Assembly (NCBI GenBank): GCA_027482245.1
Contig: JAIXWG010000056.1
Coordinates: 1 to 64,000, forward strand
Reading direction: 5' to 3'
Source: Acetobacteraceae bacterium
GTDB taxonomy: Bacteria; Pseudomonadota; Alphaproteobacteria; Acetobacterales; Acetobacteraceae
DNA length: 64,000 nt
The notes beneath the pieces are model-generated. The model worked only from the letters and a program-made list of their open reading frames with translations, had not been told where the DNA came from and ran no database searches. Numbering within the stretch: position 1 is the stretch's first letter; the number at the start of each line of letters is the position of its first letter. Shown one piece after another: positions 34,884 to 43,718 of the stretch. Made by a program: the position numbers and the translations under genes.

Positions 34884-34907
34884 GGGCTGAGATGCCGCTT
34901 AAGGTTG

Positions 34908-35019
34908 TATAATACCGGGTTGATTGCACCCGGTAGGGCGGTGACGCCCGGCAAATCCTGGCGACTGGCGGCAGCAGCCATACCCGGATCACTCGCAGAC
35001 GTGATCCGGGTGTCGTTTT
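34908..35019 (+). ncRNA. Candidate small RNA with TATAAT box and intrinsic terminator
   Basis: In an otherwise empty 286-bp gap, TATAAT at 34908-34913 is followed by about 100 bp with several potential stems (for example GGGCG-GTGA-CGCCC at 34936-34949). It ends in an 11-bp perfect stem (34982-34992 with 35001-35011) and TGTCGTTTTC. No + strand gene follows, so the expected product would be a free RNA of about 100 nt. There is no convincing -35 box. The stem could instead serve as a terminator for glxR on the other strand, but the T-run is on the + side. Confidence 0.3.
34982..35019 (+). terminator. Intrinsic terminator
   Basis: Perfect 11-bp stem ACCCGGATCAC / GTGATCCGGGT with an 8-nt loop, then GTCGTTTT. 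It is oriented for + strand transcripts. It also begins 21 bp past the glxR stop on the minus strand, where it would form a hairpin without a U-run. Confidence 0.6.
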
Positions 35020-35032
35020 CACAAATGCGTGT

Positions 35033-35920
35033 TCAGGCGTCCGGCGCCACCTTGTGCGCCGCCATCGTCTCCAGCGCCTTCACCAGGCCCGAATGGTCCC
35101 AGGCCGCGCCACCCAGCGCCGCGCAGGCGGCCATCAGCTGGGCGGTGGAGGCGGTGTTGGGCAGCGCGACGCCGAGCTCCTTGCCCGCGGACAGCGCCAG
35201 CGCCAGGTCCTTCTGGTGCAGCTCGATCCGGAAGCCCGGGTTGAAGGTGCGCTTGATCATCCGCTCCCCGTGCAGTTCCAGGATGCGGGAGGTGGCGAGG
35301 CCGCCCATCAGCGCCTGGCGCACCTTGGCCGGGTCCGCGCCGGCCTTGGAGGCGAAGACCAGCGCCTCGCCCACTGCCTCGATCGTCAGGGCGACGATGA
35401 TCTGGTTGGCGACCTTGCAGGTCTGGCCGGCGCCGTTCTCCGTGCCGACCAGGGTGATGTTCTTGCCCATCTTCTCGAAGACGGGCAGGGCCCGGTCGAA
35501 GCTGGCCTGCGCGCCGCCCACCATGATGGTCAGCGCGGCGTTCTTGGCGCCGACCTCGCCGCCGGAGACGGGGGCATCGAGGTATTCGCCGCCCAGCGCC
35601 TTGATCTTCTCCGCGAAGACCTTCGTCTGGGTCGGGCTGATCGAGGACATGTCGATGACGAGGGTGCCGGGCTTCAGGCCGGCGGCCACGCCATTCTCCC
35701 CGAACAGCACGGCCTCCACATCGGGGGTGTCGGGGACCATCAGGATGACGATCTCCGCGCCCGCGGCGACGGCGGCGGCCGTGGGCGCCACGGCGAAGGC
35801 GGCGCGGTCCTCGGCGGTGAGCGAGCGGCGCTCCACCACCGTCACCTCGTGGCCGGCGGCCTTGAGGTGGCCCGCCATGGGACGGCCCATGATGCCGAGG
35901 CCGAGGAATCCGATTTTCAT
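35033..35920 (-). CDS. glxR: 2-hydroxy-3-oxopropionate reductase (tartronate semialdehyde reductase)
   Basis: 295-residue beta-hydroxyacid dehydrogenase. The NAD(P)-binding motif is GFLGLGIMGRPMAGHL, the substrate loop DAPVSGGEVGAKNAALTIMVGG and the catalytic Lys lies in GQTCKVANQIIV. The family also contains 3-hydroxyisobutyrate dehydrogenase. The choice of GlxR/GarR rests on its partner 33 bp upstream, hydroxypyruvate isomerase, the pair used in the glycerate route from glyoxylate. It reduces tartronate semialdehyde to D-glycerate. Confidence 0.85.
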   Translation of the reverse strand: MKIGFLGLGIMGRPMAGHLKAAGHEVTVVERRSLTAEDRAAFAVAPTAAAVAAGAEIVILMVPDTPDVEAVLFGENGVAAGLKPGTLVIDMSSISPTQTKVFAEKIKALGGEYLDAPVSGGEVGAKNAALTIMVGGAQASFDRALPVFEKMGKNITLVGTENGAGQTCKVANQIIVALTIEAVGEALVFASKAGADPAKVRQALMGGLATSRILELHGERMIKRTFNPGFRIELHQKDLALALSAGKELGVALPNTASTAQLMAACAALGGAAWDHSGLVKALETMAAHKVAPDA

Positions 35921-35953
35921 GCGTTCTCTCCTGTCAGACGGGCGGCGAGGAAA

Positions 35954-36733
35954 TCAGGCCTTGTAGGGCGCGAACCAGCCAAGCCCGGCATTGGTCTCCG
36001 CCGCCGGCTTGTATTCGCAGCCGATCCAGCCGCGGAATCCGAGTTCGTCGATCTTCCTGAACACGAAGGGCCAGTTGACCTCGCCGGTGCCGGGCTCGTT
36101 CCGGCCGGGATTGTCGGCGACCTGCATGTGGGCGGTGATCGGCAGGTACTTCTCCACCCGCTTCACCAGGTCACCCTCCGTGATCTGGCAGTGGTACAGG
36201 TCGAACTGCAGGCCGATCCTGTCCGCGCCCACTGCCTCGATCACCGCCGCGCCCTGCGCCAGGGTGTTGAGGAAGAAGCCGGGGATGTCGCGGTGGTTGA
36301 TCGGCTCGATCACCGGCTTCACGCCGGCGAGGTTCGCCTGTTCGGCCGCCCAGGCGAGGTTGGCGGCAAGCGTGCCCGTCATCGTGTCATGCGCCACGCC
36401 AGCCGGCGCCAGGCCGGACATCACGTGGATGCGGGGGCAGGAGAGTGCCGCGGCGTAGTCGAGGGCGCGCTTGAAACCCTCCCGGAACTCCGCCTGTCGG
36501 CCGGGCAGGGCGGCCTGGCCGCGCTCCCCCTTCGTCCAGTCGCCGGGGGGCGCGTTGAACAGGACCTGCTGCAGGCCGTTGTCGCGCAGGCGGGCGGCGA
36601 TGTCGGCGGCGGCGAAATCATAGGGGAAGAGGAACTCCACCGCCTTGAAGCCCGCTTTGGCCGCGGCCTCGAAACGGTCGAGGAAGGGCACCTCGTTGAA
36701 CATCATCGAGAGATTGGCGGCAAAGCGCGGCAT
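35954..36733 (-). CDS. hyi: Hydroxypyruvate isomerase
   Basis: 259-residue TIM-barrel isomerase interconverting hydroxypyruvate and tartronate semialdehyde. The N terminus MPRFAANLSMMFNEVPFLDR is typical, as are PVIEPINHRDIPGFFL and FRGWIGCEYKPAAETNAGL, which hold the two catalytic Glu residues. It is transcribed before glxR, 33 bp apart. Glyoxylate carboligase (gcl), the usual third member, is not in the window. Confidence 0.92.
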   Translation of the reverse strand: MPRFAANLSMMFNEVPFLDRFEAAAKAGFKAVEFLFPYDFAAADIAARLRDNGLQQVLFNAPPGDWTKGERGQAALPGRQAEFREGFKRALDYAAALSCPRIHVMSGLAPAGVAHDTMTGTLAANLAWAAEQANLAGVKPVIEPINHRDIPGFFLNTLAQGAAVIEAVGADRIGLQFDLYHCQITEGDLVKRVEKYLPITAHMQVADNPGRNEPGTGEVNWPFVFRKIDELGFRGWIGCEYKPAAETNAGLGWFAPYKA

Positions 36734-36868
36734 GGTCGGTCTCCTGTCCCTGATTCGGGTGATGCCCGGCTGCGAGGGGCCGGGCAAGCCCGGCCGGGGG
36801 CGGCGGGGTTGCTGCTGCGCCGGGCGCCTCGTTCCGCTATGCCTCTGACATCCCGCTACGGAGTGACC

Positions 36869-37942
36869 ATGGACCAGGATGCGATCCGACCCGCCCGGCT
36901 GCTGGGGCTGCTGGCCTTGGGGCTGCTGGGGCTGGGGTGCCTCCTGGTGCTGCGGCCCTTCATCTCCGCCCTGCTCTGGGCCGTGATCCTGGCCTTCACG
37001 ACCTGGCCCGCCTTCCGGCTGTTGCGCGAACGTACGGGCCTGTCCCCCGGCAAGGCCGCCATGGTGATGGTGACGCTGGAATTCATCCTGATCGGCCTGC
37101 CGCTGGTCTTCGCCACGCCCACCAGCCGGGAGGAGATCGAGGGCCTGCGCGCCAGCGTCGAGCGGCTGCTGCTGGAGGGGCTGCCCAACCTCGTCACTTG
37201 GCTCGGCACGCTGCCCTATGTGGGGTCCACGGTCGCGGGCTACCTGGAGGGCTGGGACTCGACCTTCGCCGGACTGTTCGACGCGGTGAAGCCCTTCGCC
37301 GGCACCATCGCCTCCAACGCGCTGTCCCTGCTGCTGGCGGTGCTGTCGGGCCTGGCGGAGCTGCTGCTGGCCATCTTCCTGGCCTTCTTCTTCTACCGCG
37401 ACGGCCCGGCCATGGCGGCGCAGGCGGAGCGGGTCATGGAGAAGCTGGCCGGCCCCAAGACCAGGCGGCTGATCCAGCTGACGGGCGACGTGACCCGCGG
37501 CGTGGTCTACGGGCTGCTCGGCACCGCCATCGTGCAGGGGGCCATGACGACCTTCGGGCTCTGGCTGGCCGGGGTGCCGCAGCCGGTGCTGCTCGGCGTG
37601 GTGGCGGGGGTGATCTCCATCCTGCCGATCGGGGCGCCGGTGGTCTGGATTCCGGCCACCATCTGGCTGTTCACCCAGGGGCAGACGGGCTGGGGCATCT
37701 TCATGCTGGTCTACGGGGCGGGGGGCATCTCCTCCGTCGACAACTTCATCCGGCCCTGGATGATCAGCCGCGGCGCGGACCTGCCCCTGCTGCTGACCCT
37801 GCTGGGCGCCATCGGGGGCGTCTTCGCCTTCGGCATCCTCGGCCTGTTCCTGGGGCCGGTGCTGCTGGCGGTCGGCTTCACCCTGCTGAAGGATTGGGCA
37901 AAGGACGGCACGACCCCCAGCCAACCCGGCCGTCCCACCTGA
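36869..37942 (+). CDS. AI-2E family transporter (PerM-like permease)
   Basis: 357-residue integral membrane protein of the AI-2 exporter/PerM family. Two N-terminal helices, a soluble insert (about residues 75-150) and five to six C-terminal helices are visible. The family pattern includes LAFFFYRDG and ILPIGAPVVWIPATIWL, and ends with FGILGLFLGPVLLAVGF. The function of most members is unproven; some export AI-2 or act as ion/proton antiporters. I chose ATG 36869 because GGAG (36860-36863) lies five bases before it; ATG 36839 is an alternative. Confidence 0.88.
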   Translation: MDQDAIRPARLLGLLALGLLGLGCLLVLRPFISALLWAVILAFTTWPAFRLLRERTGLSPGKAAMVMVTLEFILIGLPLVFATPTSREEIEGLRASVERLLLEGLPNLVTWLGTLPYVGSTVAGYLEGWDSTFAGLFDAVKPFAGTIASNALSLLLAVLSGLAELLLAIFLAFFFYRDGPAMAAQAERVMEKLAGPKTRRLIQLTGDVTRGVVYGLLGTAIVQGAMTTFGLWLAGVPQPVLLGVVAGVISILPIGAPVVWIPATIWLFTQGQTGWGIFMLVYGAGGISSVDNFIRPWMISRGADLPLLLTLLGAIGGVFAFGILGLFLGPVLLAVGFTLLKDWAKDGTTPSQPGRPT

Positions 37943-38038
37943 ACATCGGGCTTCCCCCTGTCATCGCGGCGGGATAATGGACGGCGCTTCACACACGCGG
38001 ACGGCGATCCGCGATGCGAACGGGGGAGTTTCCGGGTA

Positions 38039-39649
38039 ATGCGAAGGACGTTGTTGGCGGCGGCCGCCCTGCTGGGGGCCGGTCTGGGCCTCGGCCTGGG
38101 GGCCGGGGATGCGGCGGCGCAGCAGAACCGCACGGTGCGCTGGTCGGCCAGCGGGGATGCGAACACGCTCGACCCGCACAGCCAGAACATCGGCACGGTC
38201 GCGATGATCCTGCAGCAGATGTACGACACGCTGATCACGCGCAACGCCGACCTCTCGCTGCGCCCCGGCCTGGCGACGGCCTGGACGGCGGTGGAGCCGA
38301 CCCGCTGGCGCTTCAACCTCCGCCAGGGCGTCCGCTTCCATGAAGGCGAGGCCTTCACCGCGGATGACGTGGTGTTCAGCATCCAGCGCGCGCTGATGCC
38401 GACCTCCAACTTCGGCATCTTCGTCGATACGGTGGAGCGGGCGGAGAAGGTGGACGACTTCACCGTCGACATCGTCCTGAAGATCCCGGACCCGATCCTG
38501 CCGAACAAGCTGGCCTCGGTGTACATGGCCTCGCGCTCCTGGCTCGAGAAGCACAACGCCACCCGCCCGCAGAACACCCGGGCGCGCGAGGAGATGCACA
38601 CCGTCCGCAACGCCAACGGCACCGGCGCCTTCCGCCTGGTGTCGCGCGAAGGCGATGTGCGGACCGTGATGCGCCGCAACGACGACTGGTATGGGTGGCG
38701 GGAGCCGGACAACACCAACGCCAACATCCAGGAACTGATCTTCCGGCCCATCGCCTCCGACGCCACGCGCATCGCGGGGCTGCTGTCGGGTGAGGTGGAC
38801 TTCGTGCTCGACCCGCCGCTGCAGGACCTGGCGCGGCTGCGCAACGCGCCGAACATCCGCGTGCTGGAAGGGCCGGAGATCCGCACGATCTTCCTGGCGA
38901 TGGACACCTTCCGGGACGAGTTGCTGTACAGCGACGTCCGTGGCCGCAACCCGATGAAGGACCTGCGCGTCCGCCAGGCGCTGTATCACGCGATCGACAT
39001 CCAGGCGATCCACCGCACCACGATGCGCGGATTCAGCGTGCCGACCGGCACCTTCTTCCCGCCGCAGGTGAATGGCTACACGGCGGCCGAGGATGTGCGC
39101 CTGCCCTTCGACCCCGCCCGCGCCCGCGCGCTGCTGGCGGAGGCCGGCTACCCGCAGGGCTTCGGCATCACGCTGGACTGCCCGAACAACCGCTACATCA
39201 ATGACGAGCAGATCTGCCAAGCGATCGCGGCCATGTGGGCGCGGATCGGCGTGCGGACCAGCGTCCGCGCCCAGCCGCTGGCGCCCTTCTTCGCGCAGAT
39301 CCAGCGCGACGATGTCAGCGTCTACCTGCTCGGCTGGGGCGTCCCGGCGCTGGATGCGCTCTACTCCTTCCAGTCGCTGATCGCGACGCGGAACGGCGCA
39401 CAGGGGGATGGCATCTGGAACTACGGCCGCTATTCCAACCTGCGCATGGACGCGCTGATCGACCGGATGAAGACGGAGACGGGGGAGAGCCGTACCGCCG
39501 CGATCCATGAGGCGCTGCGCATCTACCGGGAGGACGTGCCCCACATCCCGCTGCACCACCAGATGATCCCCTGGGCCATGCGCAGCAACGTCCACGTCCC
39601 GCACGCCGCGAACAACCAGCCCTTCTTCCGTTTCGCGCGCGTCGATTGA
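38039..39649 (+). CDS. Peptide ABC transporter substrate-binding protein (system 1)
   Basis: 536-residue family 5 extracellular solute-binding protein. A signal peptide with twin Arg (MRRTLLAAAALLGAG) ends near residue 27 (DAAAQ). Typical blocks are NTLDPHSQN, LATAWTAVEPTRWRFNLRQGVRFHEG, FTADDVVFSI and the late LRVRQALYHAIDIQAIHR. It brings di/oligopeptides or other compounds to the permease. First gene of a five-gene operon running to 43673. GATAAT at 37973-37978 may be part of its promoter. Confidence 0.92.
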   Translation: MRRTLLAAAALLGAGLGLGLGAGDAAAQQNRTVRWSASGDANTLDPHSQNIGTVAMILQQMYDTLITRNADLSLRPGLATAWTAVEPTRWRFNLRQGVRFHEGEAFTADDVVFSIQRALMPTSNFGIFVDTVERAEKVDDFTVDIVLKIPDPILPNKLASVYMASRSWLEKHNATRPQNTRAREEMHTVRNANGTGAFRLVSREGDVRTVMRRNDDWYGWREPDNTNANIQELIFRPIASDATRIAGLLSGEVDFVLDPPLQDLARLRNAPNIRVLEGPEIRTIFLAMDTFRDELLYSDVRGRNPMKDLRVRQALYHAIDIQAIHRTTMRGFSVPTGTFFPPQVNGYTAAEDVRLPFDPARARALLAEAGYPQGFGITLDCPNNRYINDEQICQAIAAMWARIGVRTSVRAQPLAPFFAQIQRDDVSVYLLGWGVPALDALYSFQSLIATRNGAQGDGIWNYGRYSNLRMDALIDRMKTETGESRTAAIHEALRIYREDVPHIPLHHQMIPWAMRSNVHVPHAANNQPFFRFARVD

Positions 39650-39655
39650 CCCTGG

Positions 39656-39687
39656 CCGGGGCGCGTGCTTCGCAGCGCGCGCCCCGG
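39656..39687 (+). other. Intercistronic hairpin between binding protein and permease genes
   Basis: CCGGGGCGCG (39656-39665) pairs perfectly with CGCGCCCCGG (39678-39687); an inner TGC-TTC-GCA adds three pairs. It starts 7 bp after the binding-protein stop and 70 bp before the permease. This position suits mRNA stabilisation or partial termination, giving more receptor than permease. Confidence 0.55.
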
Positions 39688-39725
39688 TCGCCTCCGCTTG
39701 CAGCCTCCTAAGGAATCCTCCGCCC

Positions 39726-40709
39726 TTGTTCGCCTTCATCGTCAGCCGCGTGCTGCAGGCGCTACCCGTCATGCTGACGGTGGCGCTGCTGTCCTTCGCG
39801 ATGTTCGCCTATGTCGGCGACCCCGTCGCCATCATGCTGGGCCAGGACTACACGGAGGCGCAGCGCACGCAGCTGATCGCCGACCTCGGGCTCGACCAGC
39901 CCTTCTTCGTGCAGTTCTTCAAGTTCGTCGTGAACGCGGCGCAGGGTGAATTCGGCCTGTCCTACCGCCTGTCCCGCCCCGTCGCGGACTTGATCGCGGA
40001 ACGCGCGCCGGCGACGCTCGAACTCGCGCTCTGCGCCGCCGCGCTGGCGCTGGCGATCGGCGTGCCGATGGGGGTCTATACGGGCCTCTACCGCAATTCC
40101 TGGCTGAGCCGCTTCTTCCTGACCTTCAGCCTGATCGGCGTGTCCCTGCCGACCTTCCTGATCGGCATCCTGCTGATCCTGACCTTCAGCGTCTGGCTGG
40201 GCTGGCTGCCGAGCTTCGGGCGCGGCGACACGGTGCGGTGGGGCTGGTGGAGCACGGGCCTCGCTTCCTGGTCGGGCGTGAAGGCGCTGATCCTGCCGGC
40301 CATCACGCTCGGCCTGTTCCAGCTGACGCTGATCATGCGCCTGGTGCGGGCGGAGATGCTGGAAGTGCTGCGCACGGACTACATCAAGTTCGCCCGCGCG
40401 CGCGGGCTGACCAACCGCGCCGTCCATTTCGGCCATGCGCTGAAGAACACGCTGGTGCCGGTCATCACCATCACGGGCCTGCAGCTTGGCGCCATCATCG
40501 CCTTCGCCATCGTGACGGAGACGGTGTTCCAGTGGCCCGGCATGGGGCTGCTGTTCATCCAGAGCGTCGGCGCCGCCGACATCCCGGTGATGTCCGCCTA
40601 CCTGCTGCTGATCGCGCTGATGTTCGTCAGCATCAACCTGATCGTGGACCTGCTGTACTACGCCGTGGATCCCCGGCTTCGCATCGGCGGCGGGAAGGGG
40701 GGGCACTGA
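39726..40709 (+). CDS. Peptide ABC transporter permease, DppB type (system 1)
   Basis: 327-residue inner-membrane permease with six helices. The N-terminal segment MFAFIVSRVLQALPVMLTV and the EAA-loop region EVLRTDYIKFARARGLTNR are characteristic of DppB/OppB, as is ETVFQWPGMGLL. The start is TTG at 39726, preceded by TAAGGA about 10 bases upstream; no ATG fits the conserved N terminus. Confidence 0.92.
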   Translation: MFAFIVSRVLQALPVMLTVALLSFAMFAYVGDPVAIMLGQDYTEAQRTQLIADLGLDQPFFVQFFKFVVNAAQGEFGLSYRLSRPVADLIAERAPATLELALCAAALALAIGVPMGVYTGLYRNSWLSRFFLTFSLIGVSLPTFLIGILLILTFSVWLGWLPSFGRGDTVRWGWWSTGLASWSGVKALILPAITLGLFQLTLIMRLVRAEMLEVLRTDYIKFARARGLTNRAVHFGHALKNTLVPVITITGLQLGAIIAFAIVTETVFQWPGMGLLFIQSVGAADIPVMSAYLLLIALMFVSINLIVDLLYYAVDPRLRIGGGKGGH

Positions 40710-40712
40710 GCC

Positions 40713-41633
40713 ATGGCCACTCAAGGCGCCGTGGCGCGCTTCCTCGACAGCGACATCTGGTATTCCTTCACCCGGTCGCCCATCACGGTGGCTTCCGCCA
40801 TCGTGGCCTTCATCTGCATCGGCGGCGCGGTGCTGGCGCCCTGGATCGCGCCGCACAACCCCTTCGACCTGGCCTCGCTCCAGCTGATGGATGCCTTCAA
40901 GCCGCCGGCCTGGACGGATGAAGGCGACCCCACCTACTGGCTCGGCACCGATGACCAGGGGCGCGACGTGCTCTCCGCCGTCATGTATGGCGCGCGCGTC
41001 TCCCTGCTGGTCGGCTTCTGCGCCGTGCTGCTCTCCGTCTCCGTTGGCATCACCGTGGGTCTCGCGGCCGGCTATATCGGGGGCACGGTGGATGCGGTGC
41101 TGATGCGCATCGCCGACATCAAGCTGACCTTCCCGACCATCCTCGTGGCCCTGCTGATCGATGGCGTCGTGCGCGCGGCCCTGCCGCGGGAGGTGCATGA
41201 CCAGATCGCGCTCTATGTCGTGATCTTCGCCATCGGCATCTCCAACTGGCCGTCCTTCGCGCGCACCGTCCGCGGATCGACGCTGGTGGAGCGCAACAAG
41301 GAATACGTGCAGGCGGCCCGCGTCATCGGGCTGTCGAAGTCCCGCATCATGATCACGCATGTGCTGCCGAACGTGCTCGGCCCCGTGCTGGTCATCGCGA
41401 CGCTGAACCTCGGCTTCGCGGTGCTGGCGGAGGCGACGCTCTCCTTCCTCGGCGTCGGCGTGCCGCCGACCCAACCCTCCCTCGGAACGCTCATCAGGAT
41501 CGGCAACGACTTCCTGTTCAGCGGCGAGTGGTGGATCACCATCTTCCCCGGGATCGCGCTGATCGTGCTGGTGCTGTCCGTCAACCTGCTGGGCGACTGG
41601 TTGCGCGACGCCCTGAACCCGAAGCTCCGCTGA
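40713..41633 (+). CDS. Peptide ABC transporter permease, DppC type (system 1)
   Basis: 306-residue partner permease. It starts with a soluble N-terminal stretch (WYSFTRSPITVASAIVAF), then the DppC hallmark YWLGTDDQGRDVLSAVMYGAR, the EAA loop VERNKEYVQAARVIGLSKSR and the terminal LGDWLRDALNPKLR. It starts 3 bp after the DppB-type gene, and its stop shares one base with the next ATG (TGATG). Confidence 0.93.
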   Translation: MATQGAVARFLDSDIWYSFTRSPITVASAIVAFICIGGAVLAPWIAPHNPFDLASLQLMDAFKPPAWTDEGDPTYWLGTDDQGRDVLSAVMYGARVSLLVGFCAVLLSVSVGITVGLAAGYIGGTVDAVLMRIADIKLTFPTILVALLIDGVVRAALPREVHDQIALYVVIFAIGISNWPSFARTVRGSTLVERNKEYVQAARVIGLSKSRIMITHVLPNVLGPVLVIATLNLGFAVLAEATLSFLGVGVPPTQPSLGTLIRIGNDFLFSGEWWITIFPGIALIVLVLSVNLLGDWLRDALNPKLR

Positions 41634-42646
41634 TGTCAGACACCAAGCCCATCCTCGAGGTCCGCAACCTGCGGGTCGAGTTCCCGACCCGGCGCGGGTT
41701 GCTGGTCGCCCTCGACGACGTTTCCTTCAGCATCGCGCCCGGCGAGGTGCTGGGCGTTGTCGGTGAATCGGGCGCCGGCAAGTCCATGACCGGCGCCGCC
41801 ATCATCGGCCTGCTGGAACCGCCGGGCCGCATTGCCGGCGGGCAGATCCTGCTGGAGGGGCGTCGCATCGACAACCTTCCCTACCAGCAGCTTCGGCAGA
41901 TCCGCGGCCGGCAGATCGGCGCGATCTTCCAGGATCCGCTGACCACGCTGAACCCGCTCTACACCGTCGGCGCCCAGCTGATCGAGACGATGGTCACGCA
42001 CCTGCCGCTGAACCCGGCGCAGGCGCGGGCCAAGGCGATCGAGTGGCTGGAACTCGTCGGCATCCCCGCCGCCGCGCAGCGCATCGACAGCTACCCGCAT
42101 GAATTCTCGGGCGGCATGCGCCAACGCGTGGTCATCGCGCTGGCGCTCTGCGCGGAGCCGAAGCTGATCGTGGCGGATGAGCCGACGACGGCGCTCGACG
42201 TCTCCATCCAGGCGCAGGTCATCGCCCTGCTGAAGCGCCTGGCGCGGGAGAAGGGGACGGCGATGATGCTCGTCACCCACGACATGGGCGTGATCGCGGA
42301 AACGGCGGACCGCGTGGCGGTGATGTATGCCGGCCGGATCGTGGAGATCGGTGCCGTCCGCACCGTGGTGAAGCACGCGGCGCACCCGTATTCGTCGGGG
42401 CTCATGGGGTCGATCCCGCCGGTCAGCCGGCGGCTCGACCGGATGCAGCAGATCGATGGCGCCATGCCGCGGCTCTCCGCCATCCCGAAGGGCTGCCCCT
42501 ACAACCCCCGCTGCCCGAAGGTCTTCGATCGCTGCATGGTGGAACGGCCCGAACTGATGCCCGCCGAGGGCAACCTCGCGGCCTGCTGGCTGTACGATGA
42601 TAAGGCGCGCCCTGGGCGCGACGCGGAGGGCGCCGCCCGTGGCTGA
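41633..42646 (+). CDS. Peptide ABC transporter ATPase, DppD type (system 1)
   Basis: 337-residue ATPase. Walker A is GESGAGKS, signature FSGGMRQRV, Walker B LIVADEPTTALD, switch His in VTHDMG. The C-terminal oligopeptide-transporter extension contains the Cys-rich PKGCPYNPRCPKVFDRC, which binds a 4Fe-4S cluster in DppD/DppF. Start overlaps the DppC-type stop by one base. Confidence 0.93.
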   Translation: MSDTKPILEVRNLRVEFPTRRGLLVALDDVSFSIAPGEVLGVVGESGAGKSMTGAAIIGLLEPPGRIAGGQILLEGRRIDNLPYQQLRQIRGRQIGAIFQDPLTTLNPLYTVGAQLIETMVTHLPLNPAQARAKAIEWLELVGIPAAAQRIDSYPHEFSGGMRQRVVIALALCAEPKLIVADEPTTALDVSIQAQVIALLKRLAREKGTAMMLVTHDMGVIAETADRVAVMYAGRIVEIGAVRTVVKHAAHPYSSGLMGSIPPVSRRLDRMQQIDGAMPRLSAIPKGCPYNPRCPKVFDRCMVERPELMPAEGNLAACWLYDDKARPGRDAEGAARG

Positions 42647-43673
42647 CGCGACCCCGATGCTGGAGACGATCGACGTCGCCCGCTTCTTCGACGTGTCCCG
42701 CCCCCTTTTGCAGCGGCTGCTGGCCGGGGAGGGCAAGCGGATGCTGCGCGCCGTCGATGGCGTGTCCTTCGCCATCCAGAAGGGCACGACGCTGTCGCTG
42801 GTCGGCGAGAGCGGCTGCGGCAAGTCCACCATGGCGCGCCTGGTCGTCGGCCTCTACGAGCCGACCCGGGGCAGCGTGATCTTCGACGGCAAGGACCTGG
42901 CGGAGGCGCGGGCGGATAGCGACCAGCGCCGCCGCATGCAGATGATCTTCCAGGACCCCTATGCCAGCCTCAATCCCCGCTGGCGGGTGAAGGATATCAT
43001 CGCGGAGCCCATCCGCGCCTTCGGCCTGTCCAAGGACAAGGCGGAGATCGAGGCGCGTGTCGGCCAGCTGCTGACGCAGGTCGGGCTCTCGCCGCTGGAT
43101 GGCGCGAAGTTCCCGCATGAATTCTCGGGCGGGCAGCGGCAGCGCATCTCCATCGCTCGCGCGCTGTCGTCGAACCCGGAATTCCTGGTCTGCGACGAGC
43201 CAACGAGCGCGCTCGACGTCTCCGTCCAGGCGCAGATCCTGAACCTGATGAAGGACCTCCAGCAGCGGCTGGGCCTCACCTACCTCTTCATCAGCCACAA
43301 CCTGGCCGTGGTGAGGCAGGTCAGCGACCGCGTCGGCGTGATGTATCTCGGCCGCCTGGTCGAGCTCGCGCCGGCGGAGACGCTGTTCGAGACGCCGCGG
43401 CACCCCTACACGCGCGCGCTGATGGAAGCGATCCCGGACCTCGACATGACGGGCCGGCAGCGCATCCCCGTGGGCGGCGAGGTGCCGAGTCCCATCAACC
43501 CGCCGAGCGGCTGCCCCTTCCACCCCCGCTGCCCGCTGGCCAATGACCGATGCAAGGCGGAGATCCCGGCGATGATCCCGGCCCGCGGCACGGAACAGAC
43601 GCTGGTCGCCTGCCACGCCGTCGAGGAAGGCCGCGACCGCATGGGCGCACCGCTGGTCGAGGCGGTAGGGTAG
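42639..43673 (+). CDS. Peptide ABC transporter ATPase, DppF type (system 1)
   Basis: 344-residue ATPase. Walker A GESGCGKST, signature FSGGQRQRI, Walker B FLVCDEPTSALD, His in ISHNLA and the C-terminal Cys cluster NPPSGCPFHPRCPLANDRC. I start it at GTG 42639 because GGAGGG (42625-42630) lies eight bases upstream; the ATG at 42597 would add 14 low-complexity residues inside the dppD-type gene. Last gene of the operon; a strong hairpin follows. Confidence 0.92.
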   Translation: MADATPMLETIDVARFFDVSRPLLQRLLAGEGKRMLRAVDGVSFAIQKGTTLSLVGESGCGKSTMARLVVGLYEPTRGSVIFDGKDLAEARADSDQRRRMQMIFQDPYASLNPRWRVKDIIAEPIRAFGLSKDKAEIEARVGQLLTQVGLSPLDGAKFPHEFSGGQRQRISIARALSSNPEFLVCDEPTSALDVSVQAQILNLMKDLQQRLGLTYLFISHNLAVVRQVSDRVGVMYLGRLVELAPAETLFETPRHPYTRALMEAIPDLDMTGRQRIPVGGEVPSPINPPSGCPFHPRCPLANDRCKAEIPAMIPARGTEQTLVACHAVEEGRDRMGAPLVEAVG

Positions 43674-43682
43674 CGGAGAAGC

Positions 43683-43709
43683 CCCTCTCCCCCTTGGTGG
43701 GGGAGAGGG
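43683..43709. terminator. Hairpin after peptide transporter operon 1
   Basis: CCCTCTCCCCC (43683-43693) and its exact complement (43699-43709) around a TTGGT loop, 10 bp past the operon's last stop and 10 bp before the end of the convergent creA gene. No T-run. Nearly identical stem to 28790-28816. Confidence 0.55.
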
Positions 43710-43718
43710 AGATGACGG

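Noticed and set aside
34885..34893. GGCTGAGAT resembling the TPP riboswitch core
   Set aside because: The rest of the riboswitch (the CCTGATC / TAATNCC / GCGTAGGGA blocks) is not recognisable and no thiamine gene is nearby.
34936..34975. Possible SRP (4.5S) RNA in the 34908-35019 interval
   Set aside because: GGCAGCAGCC is only superficially like the conserved GGAAGNAGCAGCC loop; the internal loop bases are absent.
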